Below, piece after piece: positions 19,443 to 29,696 of a DNA stretch of 64,000 nucleotides. The notes beneath the pieces are model-generated. The model saw only the letters and a list, made by a program, of their open reading frames with translations, did not search any database and had not been told where the DNA came from. The translations under genes were made by a program, and so were the position numbers. The stretch covers positions 186,001 to 250,000 of the forward strand of contig CAXATO010000002.1 of NCBI GenBank assembly GCA_963972255.1, in the 5' to 3' direction. The stretch comes from UBA1479 sp002706405. Lineage in GTDB: Bacteria > Pseudomonadota > Alphaproteobacteria > Rhodospirillales > Casp-alpha2. Positions within the stretch are counted from its first letter, which is position 1; each line of letters begins with the position of its first letter.

Positions 19443-20603
19443 ATGACGATTGATGCTGCCCCCGAAAAGACCAATCTGGTCGGCCTGTCCCGCGAGGAAC
19501 TGGCGGAAGCGGTCGCGGCTGTCGGCGAAAAACCGTTCCGTACCAAGCAGTTGTGGCACTGGATTTATCATCAGGGGGCAACCGACTTCGCCCAGATGAC
19601 GACCCTGGCCAAACCGCTTCGCGAAAAGCTGGCCGAAATCTTCGAAGTGCGGAAGCCTGTGGTCAGCCGCGAGCAGACGTCAAACGACCGCACCCGCAAG
19701 TGGCTGATCAAGTTCGCCGACGGCAACGAGGCGGAAACCGTCTACATCCCCGAAGACGACCGGGGGGCGATCTGCATCTCGTCCCAGGTCGGCTGCACCC
19801 TGACCTGCACGTTCTGTCATACGGGCACGCAAAAGCTGGTGCGCAACCTGACGTCGGCGGAAATCGTCGGCCAGTTCATGGTCGCCCGCGACAGCTACGG
19901 CGAGTGGCCGACGCCCATGGACGGCGGGCGGATGATTTCCAACATCGTCATGATGGGCATGGGCGAACCCCTGTTCAATTACGACAACGTGGCGAAGGCG
20001 CTGAAGATCATCATGGACGGTGAGGGCATCGCGCTTTCCAAGCGGCGGATCACGCTCTCGACCTCGGGCGTGGTGCCGATGATGGAAAAATGCGGCGCGG
20101 AGCTGGGCGTCAATCTGGCGGTTTCGCTGCATGCCGTGACGGACGAACTGCGCGACGTGTTGGTGCCCATCAACAAGAAGTATCCGTTGAAGGACCTGAT
20201 CCGCGCCTGCCGCGAATACCCCGGCGCCAACAATGCCCGTCGCATCACCTTCGAATACGTGATGCTGAAGGGTGTGAACGATTCCGAGGCCGACGCCCGG
20301 GAACTGCTGCGCCTGGCCAAGGGCATCCCGGTCAAGTTCAACCTGATCCCCTTCAACGCCTGGCCGGGCGCGCCCTATGAATGCTCGACGCCCGAGGCCA
20401 TGGACAAGTTCGTCAACATCCTCAACGACGGCGGCTTTTCGTCGCCGATCCGACAGCCCCGCGGCCGCGACATCATGGCCGCCTGCGGGCAGCTGAAATC
20501 GGCGAGCGAGCGCGAACGCCTGAAGCGCATGGCGGCGCGGGTCGAGGCCCTGGTGCCCGACAGCGCCGAAACCGCCCCGCAAGACGCGGCGGGCAATGCC
20601 TGA
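19443..20603 (+). CDS. rlmN: Dual-specificity 23S rRNA (A2503-C2)/tRNA (A37-C2) methyltransferase
   Basis: The 386-residue radical-SAM protein has the cluster motif CTLTCTFCHTG (~119) and the C-terminal resolving cysteine region GRDIMAACGQLK (~343) needed for the RlmN mechanism. It methylates A2503 of 23S rRNA and A37 of some tRNAs. The N-terminal helical domain (LSREELAEAVAAVGEKPFRTKQLWHW) is complete. Its end overlaps the next gene by eight bases, beginning a four-gene coupled operon. Confidence 0.96.
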   Translation: MTIDAAPEKTNLVGLSREELAEAVAAVGEKPFRTKQLWHWIYHQGATDFAQMTTLAKPLREKLAEIFEVRKPVVSREQTSNDRTRKWLIKFADGNEAETVYIPEDDRGAICISSQVGCTLTCTFCHTGTQKLVRNLTSAEIVGQFMVARDSYGEWPTPMDGGRMISNIVMMGMGEPLFNYDNVAKALKIIMDGEGIALSKRRITLSTSGVVPMMEKCGAELGVNLAVSLHAVTDELRDVLVPINKKYPLKDLIRACREYPGANNARRITFEYVMLKGVNDSEADARELLRLAKGIPVKFNLIPFNAWPGAPYECSTPEAMDKFVNILNDGGFSSPIRQPRGRDIMAACGQLKSASERERLKRMAARVEALVPDSAETAPQDAAGNA

Positions 20604-20988
20604 TCCGGCGATCGCCGCCGGCGGGATCACCATCGCCGATTTCCCCGAGCGCGTGCGCACCGCGATCTGCGGCATCGTCATCGCCGACAGCCGGCGCGCG
20701 AAGATCCTCCACGAGGACGGCCACAAGGCCGTGTTCTATTTTCCGCCCGACGACGTGCGCATGGGCGAATTCCTGACCCCCACCTCCAAACAGACCACCT
20801 GCCCCAAGAAGGGCGTGGCCCGCTATTGGACGTTCCGTCTGGGCGACACCGAGGTGCCCGATGTGGCCTGGGCCTATCCGCAGCCCATCACCGCCTGCGC
20901 CGCCATCAAGGATCATATCGCCTTCTATTGGGACCGCATGGACGTGTGGTTCGTCGGCGACAAGCCCCTTTCGGCGCCGCCGTCATGA
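20596..20988 (+). CDS. DUF427 family protein
   Basis: The 130-residue protein has the DUF427 pattern VIADSRRAKILHEDGHKAVFYFPPDDV followed by TTCPKKGVARYWTF and VPDVAWAYPQP. The family has a compact beta fold and unknown function. It overlaps rlmN by eight bases and its TGA overlaps the ATG of the next gene as ATGA (20985-20988), so it is translated as part of the operon. Confidence 0.85.
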   Translation: MPDPAIAAGGITIADFPERVRTAICGIVIADSRRAKILHEDGHKAVFYFPPDDVRMGEFLTPTSKQTTCPKKGVARYWTFRLGDTEVPDVAWAYPQPITACAAIKDHIAFYWDRMDVWFVGDKPLSAPPS

Positions 20989-22700
20989 GCAAAGCGAACA
21001 GCAAGACCCCGCGCCTGGGCCGCCGCCTGCTGGTCGATCCGACCCTGGGCTGGAAGCCCTATGCGCTGCTGACCCTGTTCTGTTGCATCCTGTTCCTGCC
21101 GGGCATCGCCAGCCTGCCGCCCTTGGACCGCGACGAGGCCCGCTTCGCCCAGGCCACGGCCCAGATGCTGGAAACCCGGGATTTCGTCGACATCCGCTTT
21201 CAGGACCAGCCGCGCCACAAGAAGCCCGCCGGCATCCATTGGCTGCAGGCGGCCAGCGTCACCCTGCTGTCCGACGTGACGGCGCGGGACATCTGGGCCT
21301 ACCGCGTGCCGTCCGTGATCGGTGCCTGGGCGGCGGTGCTACTGACCTTCGCGCTCGGCACGCTGCTGTTCGACCGGCGCGCGGCCTTTGCCGCGGCAGC
21401 CATGCTGGCGGCCTCGACCCTGCTGATACTGGAAGCCCATCAGGCCAAGACCGACGCGGTCCTGCTGGCCTGCGTCCTGGCGTTGATGCTGCCGCTGGCC
21501 CGTCATTACCTGGCCGCGCGCGACACCGCCCCGGCCCCCGGCATCGGCTGGTCGTTGCTGTTCTGGCTGGCCCTGGCCGCGGGCATTCTCATCAAGGGGC
21601 CGATCGCGCCGCTGATCGCCATCCTGACCTTGGCCACCCTCGCCATTTCCGACCGCGATGGCGCCTGGATCAAGGGCCTGGGTTGGCTGTGGGGCCTGCC
21701 GCTGATGCTGGCCCTCGCCCTGCCCTGGTTCCTCATGGTCGGCGGCACCGGGGACGGCGGCGACGGTTTCGTCATGACCGCGATCACCACGGACCTGATC
21801 CCCAAGCTTTTGGGCGGCCAGGAATCCCATGGAGCGCCGCCCGGATACTATGTCCTGACCATGCTGTTGTTCTTCTGGCCGGGGGTGTTCCTGGCTTGGC
21901 CGGCGGTTAATCGCGCCTGGCGGGAGCGCACCGACCCCGCGCTGCGGTTCTGCCTTGCCTGGCTGATCCCGGCCTGGATATTGATGGAGGTCATCCCGAC
22001 CAAGCTGCCCCATTACGTGCTGCCGCTGTATCCGGCCTTGGCCCTGGTCTGTGCGCGGTCGGCCATTGCCGTCCTTGATGGCGCGGCACCCTGGTACGAC
22101 AAGCGCGTCCTGTGGCTGACCGGTGGGCTCTGGGCCCTGGTCGGCCTGATCCTGGGCGGCGTGGCGGCCTATCTGCCTCTTCATTTCGGGTTCGAGTCAA
22201 ACTGGCACACCTGGTTCTTCATCCTGTTCGCACTTTACCTTCTGGCCACCACGGCGGCGGCCATGAAACACCACGTCATCACCGAGGCGCTGGAGAATTC
22301 CCTTATTTCCGGTGGCATTCTGACCGCCATGGTGGTCTGGCTGATGGTGTCCGGGTTCAGCCCCATGTGGGTCGCCGACCGCGCGGCCCGGGCCGTGGCG
22401 GCGGAATTCAAGGATGGCCCCCCTCCCGTGACCGCTGTTGCCGGATTTTCCGAGCCCTCCTTGGTATTTCTTTCCGGAACAGGAACGATTTTGACCTCGG
22501 GCGGCGGGGCGGCGCAGCACCTGTTGAGCGAATCACAGGCCGCCGCCATCATCGAGGGCCGGGAAATGCCCGGGTTCAGGGCCGGCCTCGGCGACCGAGC
22601 GGACATGGTTCGGGAAGCCGCCACCGTGTCCGGCATCAACTATTCCAAGGGCAAGCCCGTGACCCTGCATGTCTTCGTGCGCAAAGGCCAAACCAAGTGA
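20985..22700 (+). CDS. ArnT/PMT-like membrane glycosyltransferase
   Basis: This 571-residue polytopic protein has the GT-C signature in the first periplasmic loop: SLPPLDRDEARFAQATAQML (acidic pair ~46-48), then RFQDQPRHKKPAGIHWLQA, as in ArnT, which moves aminoarabinose from a polyprenyl phosphate onto lipid A. About twelve helices follow and a soluble periplasmic tail. The actual sugar and acceptor are unknown. ATGA and GTGA overlaps tie it to the DUF427 and PAP2 genes. Confidence 0.85.
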   Translation: MSKANSKTPRLGRRLLVDPTLGWKPYALLTLFCCILFLPGIASLPPLDRDEARFAQATAQMLETRDFVDIRFQDQPRHKKPAGIHWLQAASVTLLSDVTARDIWAYRVPSVIGAWAAVLLTFALGTLLFDRRAAFAAAAMLAASTLLILEAHQAKTDAVLLACVLALMLPLARHYLAARDTAPAPGIGWSLLFWLALAAGILIKGPIAPLIAILTLATLAISDRDGAWIKGLGWLWGLPLMLALALPWFLMVGGTGDGGDGFVMTAITTDLIPKLLGGQESHGAPPGYYVLTMLLFFWPGVFLAWPAVNRAWRERTDPALRFCLAWLIPAWILMEVIPTKLPHYVLPLYPALALVCARSAIAVLDGAAPWYDKRVLWLTGGLWALVGLILGGVAAYLPLHFGFESNWHTWFFILFALYLLATTAAAMKHHVITEALENSLISGGILTAMVVWLMVSGFSPMWVADRAARAVAAEFKDGPPPVTAVAGFSEPSLVFLSGTGTILTSGGGAAQHLLSESQAAAIIEGREMPGFRAGLGDRADMVREAATVSGINYSKGKPVTLHVFVRKGQTK

Positions 22701-23365
22701 CGACGAACGCGGAAAAGCCCCTGAACTGGCCTCTGATCGGGGGCGGTTTCATTATTGCCGCCGCCGCGTCCGCCCTGGCCATGGCCTTTGTCGACGAAGC
22801 GGCCGCGCGGTTCTTCCGCGATGCCTTCGACGCCGATCAGCGGCGGTTCTTCGGCCATACGGTGGGTGCCCTCGGCAAGCCGGAATTCTATTTCGCCGCC
22901 GCCGCTCTGACCGCCGCCGCCTGCTGGGTCCTGCGCCGCCGCGTGGCCGAGGGCGGCGAGCGCCTGCGCGGTGCCATGCACGCAGCGCTGTTCGTGATCT
23001 TTTCCATCGCCGCGGCGGGCGTGCTGGTCAATCTGCTGAAATTCGTGATCGGCCGCATGCGGCCCCGCGAACTGCTGGAAAACGGCCTGGCCGGCTTTCT
23101 TCCCTTCAACACGGATTTCGGCATGAATTCGTTTCCGTCGGGCCATTCCCAGATGGTGTGGTCGCTCGCCGTGTCCCTGTTCCTGATCTTTCCCCGGCTG
23201 TGGCCGATTTTGTTCACCTTCGCCGCCGCCGTCGCCGCCAGCCGCTTTTTGGCCAGCGTGCATTTCGTTTCCGACGTGGTGATGGGCAGCTATATCGGCG
23301 CCGTGGTACCGCTGTTGCTGAAGCATTACATCTATGACCGGCGCGGCATCATTTTCCGCCCGTAA
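22697..23365 (+). CDS. PAP2-family membrane phosphatase
   Basis: The 222-residue membrane protein has all three PAP2 motifs: KFVIGRMRPR (KX6RP, ~115), PSGHS (~147) and SRFLASVHFVSDV (SRX5HX3D, ~180). It would dephosphorylate a lipid phosphate or pyrophosphate at the outer face of the inner membrane, plausibly recycling the polyprenyl carrier used by the ArnT-like enzyme just upstream (inference). The start is GTG 22697, overlapping the upstream TGA as GTGA. Confidence 0.88.
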   Translation: MTTNAEKPLNWPLIGGGFIIAAAASALAMAFVDEAAARFFRDAFDADQRRFFGHTVGALGKPEFYFAAAALTAAACWVLRRRVAEGGERLRGAMHAALFVIFSIAAAGVLVNLLKFVIGRMRPRELLENGLAGFLPFNTDFGMNSFPSGHSQMVWSLAVSLFLIFPRLWPILFTFAAAVAASRFLASVHFVSDVVMGSYIGAVVPLLLKHYIYDRRGIIFRP

Positions 23366-23380
23366 AATCCGCTGCCCCCC

Positions 23381-23413
23381 TTCAGACAGTCTTAACCGGT
23401 TGCGCCCTAGAAT
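23381..23413 (+). promoter_or_regulatory. Upstream motif shared by the two barrel genes, copy 1
   Basis: TTCAGACAGTCTTAACCGGT (23381-23400) followed by TAGAAT (23408-23413) closely matches the sequence before the second paralog (24954-24983). The common core is TTNAGACA-N2-TTAACCGGT (allowing one mismatch) then TAGA-T. It could be a promoter plus a regulator site; TTAACCG resembles half of a CtrA site, though no second half follows at the standard spacing. Confidence 0.4.
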
Positions 23414-23454
23414 CAGGGCCTTATCGGGGATGACTGAACTGGGGATTCACGACC

Positions 23455-24933
23455 GTGCCGCGCCTGATCCGCACTGTTTTCGCCACGGCTTTCGGCCTGA
23501 GCCTTGCCGGGGGGCCGCTTCGCGCGGCGGAGCCCGCGCCGGGGCTTGAGGTCCGCACCGGCCTGCACAAGGACTTCACCCGCCTGGTGCTGGAAACCCG
23601 CACGCCCGTTCCCTACAAATTCGCCTTCCCGGGCAAGGACGAGATCATCGTCACCGTCACCGGCGCCGTGCTCGCGGACCCGGCCGCGGCGCCCCGCGCC
23701 CGCGGCATCATCCGCGCCATCCGGGTGGAGCCCGACGCCCGCGGCAGCCGTCTGATCATCAAAACCCGGCGCCCCGCCGACATCCGCCGCCAATTCACCA
23801 TTCTGCCCAAGGATGGCCAGGGGGCGCGCATCGTCATCGACCTGACCGGTGCCGCGGCCCCGGCGCCAAGCCCGGACCCGGCGCAGCCGCGGGTCCTGTT
23901 GCCCGCGCCCCATACCACCATTTCCGGCGCCGAGACGGCCAAACCGGCGAAGGATCAGGCCCGGACCCGGCCGGCCAAGGCTCGGCCGCGCGAACCCTTC
24001 GAGGTTGCCGCCGCGGGCGGCGCGGTCATGCTGTTCGAGGGCGGCCCGGACGACGGCCCGGCCCGCCCGCTCGAATTGGCTCAGCGGCCATTGGAGCGAC
24101 AGGACCTGGCGCAGTTGGAATTGGCGCAATCGGGGCGCATGTCCGTCAACGATTGGCTGGTGCGCGAGGGCGGCAATCCCAACGTCCGGCCCATTCCGCC
24201 CGCCCCGGCCCCGGCATCCGCCGTCAATCCTCCAGCCCCGCCGGCCTATCCGGCAACGCCGGTCTACCAGGCGCCCGTTCGCCCGGCCCCGGCCTACCCC
24301 GTCCGCCAGGCCGCGCCGGCTCCCGCCGCCTATTCGGCGCCGCCCAGGGGACAGGCCGTCGCACCGCCGCAGGGCGACAGCGATCCCGCCGCCCGCTACG
24401 CCAGCCAAAAACAATCCGTGGCCGTCCAGGACCAGACCGTCCACAGCCCCGTCAAATTCTACGGTGGCGCCGGCCTGGGCATGGGCATGTTCGATTACGA
24501 AAGCGACACCCCCAATACGACGATCGACGAAAAGCCCTTCGCCTGGAAGATTTTCGGCGGCTACCGGCCCAATGATGTCCTGGCCTTCGAGATGTCGTTC
24601 GGAAAGGTCGGCGCGTTCGACGAAGGCTTTAACAACGGCACCTCGGTGGACAGCCAGTTCCGCGCGCTGACCGCAAGCGCATTGATGACCCTGCCCCTGA
24701 ACATGGCGATCAAGCCGTTCGCCCGCGCCGGCGTCAACTTTTGGTGGGAAGACCGGGAGAGTTCCCCGGCATCCACCCGCCAGGAAGAGTCGGGCACGGG
24801 CGCCGTGGTCGGACTAGGGGCCGACTACCGCTTTACCAACAGCATCAGCCTGCGCGGCGAGTGGGAACTCTACATCCTGTCCGACACGGCCTACGCCAAC
24901 GTGTTCGCCGCCAGCGTGCTCTACAACTTCTAA
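23455..24933 (+). CDS. AMIN-like domain plus outer-membrane beta-barrel protein
   Basis: The 492-residue protein has a signal peptide (to ~25), an AMIN-like domain (~33-140: FTRLVLETRTPVPYKF ... ARIVIDLTG), a Pro/Ala-rich linker (~140-320) containing MSVNDWLVREGGNPNVRP, and a C-terminal barrel-like region (~325-492, KFYGGAGLGMGMFDY to the terminal VLYNF aromatic end typical of outer-membrane proteins). AMIN domains bind peptidoglycan or septal structures, so it may bridge wall and outer membrane (inference). Start is GTG 23455 after GGGGATT. A shorter paralog follows directly. Confidence 0.75.
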   Translation: MPRLIRTVFATAFGLSLAGGPLRAAEPAPGLEVRTGLHKDFTRLVLETRTPVPYKFAFPGKDEIIVTVTGAVLADPAAAPRARGIIRAIRVEPDARGSRLIIKTRRPADIRRQFTILPKDGQGARIVIDLTGAAAPAPSPDPAQPRVLLPAPHTTISGAETAKPAKDQARTRPAKARPREPFEVAAAGGAVMLFEGGPDDGPARPLELAQRPLERQDLAQLELAQSGRMSVNDWLVREGGNPNVRPIPPAPAPASAVNPPAPPAYPATPVYQAPVRPAPAYPVRQAAPAPAAYSAPPRGQAVAPPQGDSDPAARYASQKQSVAVQDQTVHSPVKFYGGAGLGMGMFDYESDTPNTTIDEKPFAWKIFGGYRPNDVLAFEMSFGKVGAFDEGFNNGTSVDSQFRALTASALMTLPLNMAIKPFARAGVNFWWEDRESSPASTRQEESGTGAVVGLGADYRFTNSISLRGEWELYILSDTAYANVFAASVLYNF

Positions 24934-24953
24934 CTCCCCCGCTGCTTCAAGCA

Positions 24954-24983
24954 TTTAGACAACTTTAACCGGTCGTGTAGACT
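24954..24983 (+). promoter_or_regulatory. Upstream motif shared by the two barrel genes, copy 2
   Basis: TTTAGACAACTTTAACCGGT (24954-24973) then TAGACT (24978-24983) repeats the pattern found before the first paralog. TTAGAC to TAGACT has a 17-base spacing, so this copy can be read as a promoter; copy 1 has about 20. The rest of the two intergenic regions is not conserved, so the match suggests common control. Confidence 0.42.
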
Positions 24984-25019
24984 ATGGGCTGCAACTGGGA
25001 CGTGCTCTTGAGGGGGATC

Positions 25020-26129
25020 ATGATCAAATCACGTCTTTCATGCGCGGCCGCTGTCTCGGCCGGCATCGTTTTCGGCGGCATCGGGCCGGCCCACGGAGCC
25101 GCCGAGATTTCCCCTGCCGTCGGCGATGCACCGCCCGCGCAGATCGCCCTGCCGCCGATGCACACCACCATCGCCGCCCCCGAGCCCCGCCGCGCCGAAC
25201 CGCCGACACGCCCGTTCGAGGTCGCCGGTGCAACCGAAATGCTGTTTGACCGGGACCCGGCGGCGCCGGGAGATGACCCCGTCGAATTGGCCCAGGCGGG
25301 CGCCTTGTCCGTGAACGACTGGCTGATGCGCGAACAGACCAATCCCAACGTACGGCGCACCCCGGCCATGCCCGCCCCGTATCCGCAGGTGCCCGCCCCC
25401 ACCTATTCCCGGGCGTCTCCCGCGTACCACACCTTTCCGGCGGCCCAAGGCCACCCAAGGCACGCGCCCCCAGCTCCGGCAACAGGCAGAAATTGGACGC
25501 CGCCCGATGACACGCCGAAACCGCAGGACGCCGCCAAGTATCGGCCAATGGCGGACACGGCCCAAAAGCCGGGCTTCTCGACGGCCCGCGGCTGGGAAGA
25601 CGAGAAACGCCTGGAACAGCAACTCGGCACTTTGACGCGCTTCTATGTGGGAGGCGGCGGTGGCCTGGGACGCATCGACTTCGATCCCAGCCTGACGTCG
25701 GAAGATGAGACGGTGTCGTCAGCCGCCCTCAAGGGCTTTGGCGGCATACGGCTCAACAAATACTTCGCCGGAGAATTTCAGCTGGCAAAGATCGCCAAAA
25801 CGGAAGAAAGCAACAATTCCGGCGACAGCCGAGAACGCGACTATTATTCCTTCGCTTTTTCCGGCTTGGTAACTCTCCCTTTAAGCAGCCGCTTCGTGCC
25901 ATTCGCCAAAGGCGGCGGGCATGTCTGGTGGACAAAGGTCTCAGCCACGGGAAACCTGGCCGACGAAGGATCGACCAGTGATTTTGAGCCCTTCTTCGGC
26001 GTTGGCCTGGACGTCCATATATCCAAGCATTTCTCCGTCCGCACGGAATGGGAACACTATTACGTCGACGACTCTGTAGAGAACGGCTCCGCGAACGTTT
26101 ACAGCGCCAGCATCCTGTTGAATTTCTGA
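25020..26129 (+). CDS. Outer-membrane beta-barrel protein, paralog lacking the AMIN-like domain
   Basis: The 369-residue paralog of 23455-24933 keeps the signal peptide (to ~27), a shortened linker with PFEVAGATEMLFD and LSVNDWLMREQTNPNVRR, and the C-terminal barrel (TRFYVGGGGGLGRIDF to the final SILLNF), but has no AMIN-like domain. Barrel similarity includes the WEHYYVDDS / WELYILSDT region before the last strand. The ATG follows GAGGGGGATC. Probably an outer-membrane protein of OmpA-barrel/OmpW-like size; function unknown. Its GC content is lower in the last ~400 bases than in the first paralog. Confidence 0.75.
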   Translation: MIKSRLSCAAAVSAGIVFGGIGPAHGAAEISPAVGDAPPAQIALPPMHTTIAAPEPRRAEPPTRPFEVAGATEMLFDRDPAAPGDDPVELAQAGALSVNDWLMREQTNPNVRRTPAMPAPYPQVPAPTYSRASPAYHTFPAAQGHPRHAPPAPATGRNWTPPDDTPKPQDAAKYRPMADTAQKPGFSTARGWEDEKRLEQQLGTLTRFYVGGGGGLGRIDFDPSLTSEDETVSSAALKGFGGIRLNKYFAGEFQLAKIAKTEESNNSGDSRERDYYSFAFSGLVTLPLSSRFVPFAKGGGHVWWTKVSATGNLADEGSTSDFEPFFGVGLDVHISKHFSVRTEWEHYYVDDSVENGSANVYSASILLNF

Positions 26130-26246
26130 ACCCACCGGCAGCGGGTTTTTGCCGGCCGATGTATTGCGGCGGCAGGCGAAATCCCTATACTGCGCCGTCT
26201 TTCCGCCGGGCCGCCTTTGCGCCCGCGCCGCATCAGGGAACCCGCC

Positions 26247-27458
<1,212 letters not shown>

Positions 27459-27479
27459 AAGGCCTGTCCCGGACCTGCG

Positions 27480-27773
27480 CTAGCTAACGTCGCACCACAC
27501 GACCCGCTTCGACGTGATCATGTCGTCGTAGCTGCCGCGCGTCGACGCCAGCAACGCCGAGTTCATATGCGCGTCGACCGCCGCCCTGTCGGTGTAGAGC
27601 TCATACAGAAACACGTTGTCGCCGGCGTCCGTGGGGTCAAGCACGTCGAACTGTTCGCAGCCGGGCTCTGAGTCCAGGGTCATCTTGGCGTGGGAGCGCA
27701 TGAGGGCGAGGAAGTCGGCCCGCCGCTCGGCCTTGACGCCGAATTCCACCATCAGGGCGATCTTTCCGCTCAT
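27480..27773 (-). CDS. ABM-type (putative quinol) monooxygenase
   Basis: This 97-residue protein has the antibiotic-biosynthesis-monooxygenase fold pattern: VKAERRADFLALMRSHAKMTLDSEPGCEQFDVL ... VFLYELYTDRAAVDAHMNS. Such proteins act as dimers on quinols or polycyclic substrates, or simply bind small aromatics. GGAG supports ATG 27773. It follows the TauD-type dioxygenase by 25 bases and is probably co-expressed with it. Confidence 0.85.
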   Translation of the reverse strand: MSGKIALMVEFGVKAERRADFLALMRSHAKMTLDSEPGCEQFDVLDPTDAGDNVFLYELYTDRAAVDAHMNSALLASTRGSYDDMITSKRVVWCDVS

Positions 27774-27798
27774 CCGTTTTGTCTCCGATCGGCGGGAA

Positions 27799-28662
27799 TC
27801 ACGCGGGCACGCCGCCGAGGGTGGAAATGCGATGCAGGGTGCGCACCTTGTCCGGCGGCAGGTTCTTGGTCGTCGCCCGATGCATGACGCAGCGGTTGTC
27901 CCACAGCACGATGGTGCCGGCATCCCGCCATTTGAACTGAAAATGAAATTCCGGCCGGGTCATGTGATCGAACAGTTCGTCCAGCAGGTCTGCGCTTTCG
28001 ACGGCGTCCATGCCGACGATGCCCTTGACCCCCGCCGACACGCCCGGGAACACGAACAGGCCCTTGCGCCCGGTTTCCGGATGGGTCCGCACCAGGGGGC
28101 GGACGACCGGCGGGGTCTTTTCCAATTCGTCCGGCATCAGGAAGTTCCAGCGCGATTCCGGATCGCCCCGGTTGGTCGACCAGCGGTATTGCGACACGTA
28201 CTGCCGCCCGTCGATCCGTGCCTTGGTCTTTTCCGGCAGGGCGTCGTAGACCGCTTCCATGTCGCCGAAGAAGGTATCGCCGCCTTCGTCGGGAATTTCG
28301 ATGGAGAACAGGATCGTCGCGTCGGCCGCGCGTTCCATATAGGAGCGGTCCGAATGCCAGAACGAGCCCGCGTCCTTGACGCCCAGCGGCTTGCCCAGGC
28401 GGGTCGAATTGGACAGCACCATGACTTTGGGGAAATCGGGGTGGAGAAAGTTCTTCACCGGATGCTCGACCGTTTCGCCGAACAGCTGACCGAAAGCGTC
28501 GAACTGGGCGACGGACAGGTCCTGCCCTTCGATAACCAGCACCTTGTGGTCGAGATAGGCCTGATGCAGCGCGGCGGCCTGGGCGTTGCTGAGATTTCCG
28601 GCATCGATCCCGGAGACCCGGGCGGCGAAACTGCCTCCAAGCCGTTCGATGGTCATGTCCAT
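27799..28662 (-). CDS. TauD/TfdA-family Fe(II)/2-oxoglutarate dioxygenase
   Basis: The 287-residue protein has the 2-His-1-carboxylate iron site: FWHSDRSY (HxD, ~105) and the distal histidine in CVMHRAT (~260), followed by the 2-oxoglutarate-binding arginine RTLHRIS. It hydroxylates a small organic compound, as taurine or 2,4-D dioxygenases do; the substrate is not indicated. A divergent GcvA-type LysR gene lies 133 bases away and likely regulates it. Confidence 0.88.
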   Translation of the reverse strand: MDMTIERLGGSFAARVSGIDAGNLSNAQAAALHQAYLDHKVLVIEGQDLSVAQFDAFGQLFGETVEHPVKNFLHPDFPKVMVLSNSTRLGKPLGVKDAGSFWHSDRSYMERAADATILFSIEIPDEGGDTFFGDMEAVYDALPEKTKARIDGRQYVSQYRWSTNRGDPESRWNFLMPDELEKTPPVVRPLVRTHPETGRKGLFVFPGVSAGVKGIVGMDAVESADLLDELFDHMTRPEFHFQFKWRDAGTIVLWDNRCVMHRATTKNLPPDKVRTLHRISTLGGVPA

Positions 28663-28795
28663 GGCGGATGCATCCCTAGTTTTTCTACATCTATTCTGGT
28701 CCGTTTGCTTTCCGGATTCTTGACGCTATTGTACGCTGCCGCACCATAGCGGCAATTGACCAAATCTATCGAAGTATTTGAGGAATTCTCCGCTC

Positions 28796-29695
28796 ATGGC
28801 GCAATCCATTCCGCCCCTCAACGCGCTCCGTGCCTTTGAGGTCACGGCCCGGCTCGGGACCCTGGCCAGGGCCGCGGACGAGCTTTGCGTGACGCCGTCG
28901 GCCGTCGGCCATCAGGTCAAGAACCTGGAGGACTGGCTGGGCCTGCGCCTGTTTCAGGTCGAAGGCGGGGCGCGGCGCCTGACCTTCGAGGGCGAACGCC
29001 TGGCCCAGCAGTTGGCCGACGCCTTCGGCCAGATCAATCTGGCCTGCCGGGCGCTGTCGCGCAGCCGGGCCTCGACGGAACTGCACATCCATATCACCCC
29101 GACCTTCGCCATTCGCTGGCTGGTGCCGCGCCTGGGCCGGTTCCAGGCCCTGCATCCGGACATTTCCGTGCATATCGCGACCAGTGCCCGGCCCATCGAT
29201 TTCGACCGCGACGACGTCTATGCGGCAATCCAGTTCGGCGCCGGCGCCTGGCCGGGCATGACGGCGGACCTGCTGTTCATGGAGGACGTGTTTCCCGTCT
29301 GCCATCCGCGCCTGCTGAGCGGCGATCGTCCGCTGACCGACCCCCACGACCTGGCCCATCACGCCTTGCTGCACACCTATCACCGGCGGGGCGACTGGGC
29401 GCGCTGGCTCGCGGCGGCGGGGGTGCCGACGTCGGTGGTCGATCCGGACCAGGGCCAGACCTTCGACCTGACGACCATGGCGCTGGACGCCGCCGAGGCC
29501 GGGATGGGCATCGCCATCACGCGCGAGGCCCAGGTTCGCGACGCCCTGGAGGCGGGGCGGCTGGCCGCCCCGTTCCGGCGCGATCTGCTGCGCGGGGAGG
29601 GATGTTATTTCGTGTCCCGCGAGGAGCGCCGCGACGATCCACCCGTGACGGCGTTCCGCGATTGGCTGCTCGCCGAAGCGGCCGTGGGCCGCTAG
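28796..29695 (+). CDS. LysR-family regulator, GcvA type
   Basis: The 299-residue protein begins MAQSIPPLNALRAFEVTARLGTL and has the winged helix (LCVTPSAVGHQVKNLEDWLG) and effector domain of GcvA-like regulators. It is divergent from the TauD/ABM gene pair, its probable target. GAGGAA supports ATG 28796. The convergent ATPase gene begins its stop one base beyond this gene's TAG. Confidence 0.9.
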   Translation: MAQSIPPLNALRAFEVTARLGTLARAADELCVTPSAVGHQVKNLEDWLGLRLFQVEGGARRLTFEGERLAQQLADAFGQINLACRALSRSRASTELHIHITPTFAIRWLVPRLGRFQALHPDISVHIATSARPIDFDRDDVYAAIQFGAGAWPGMTADLLFMEDVFPVCHPRLLSGDRPLTDPHDLAHHALLHTYHRRGDWARWLAAAGVPTSVVDPDQGQTFDLTTMALDAAEAGMGIAITREAQVRDALEAGRLAAPFRRDLLRGEGCYFVSREERRDDPPVTAFRDWLLAEAAVGR

Positions 29696-29696
29696 G

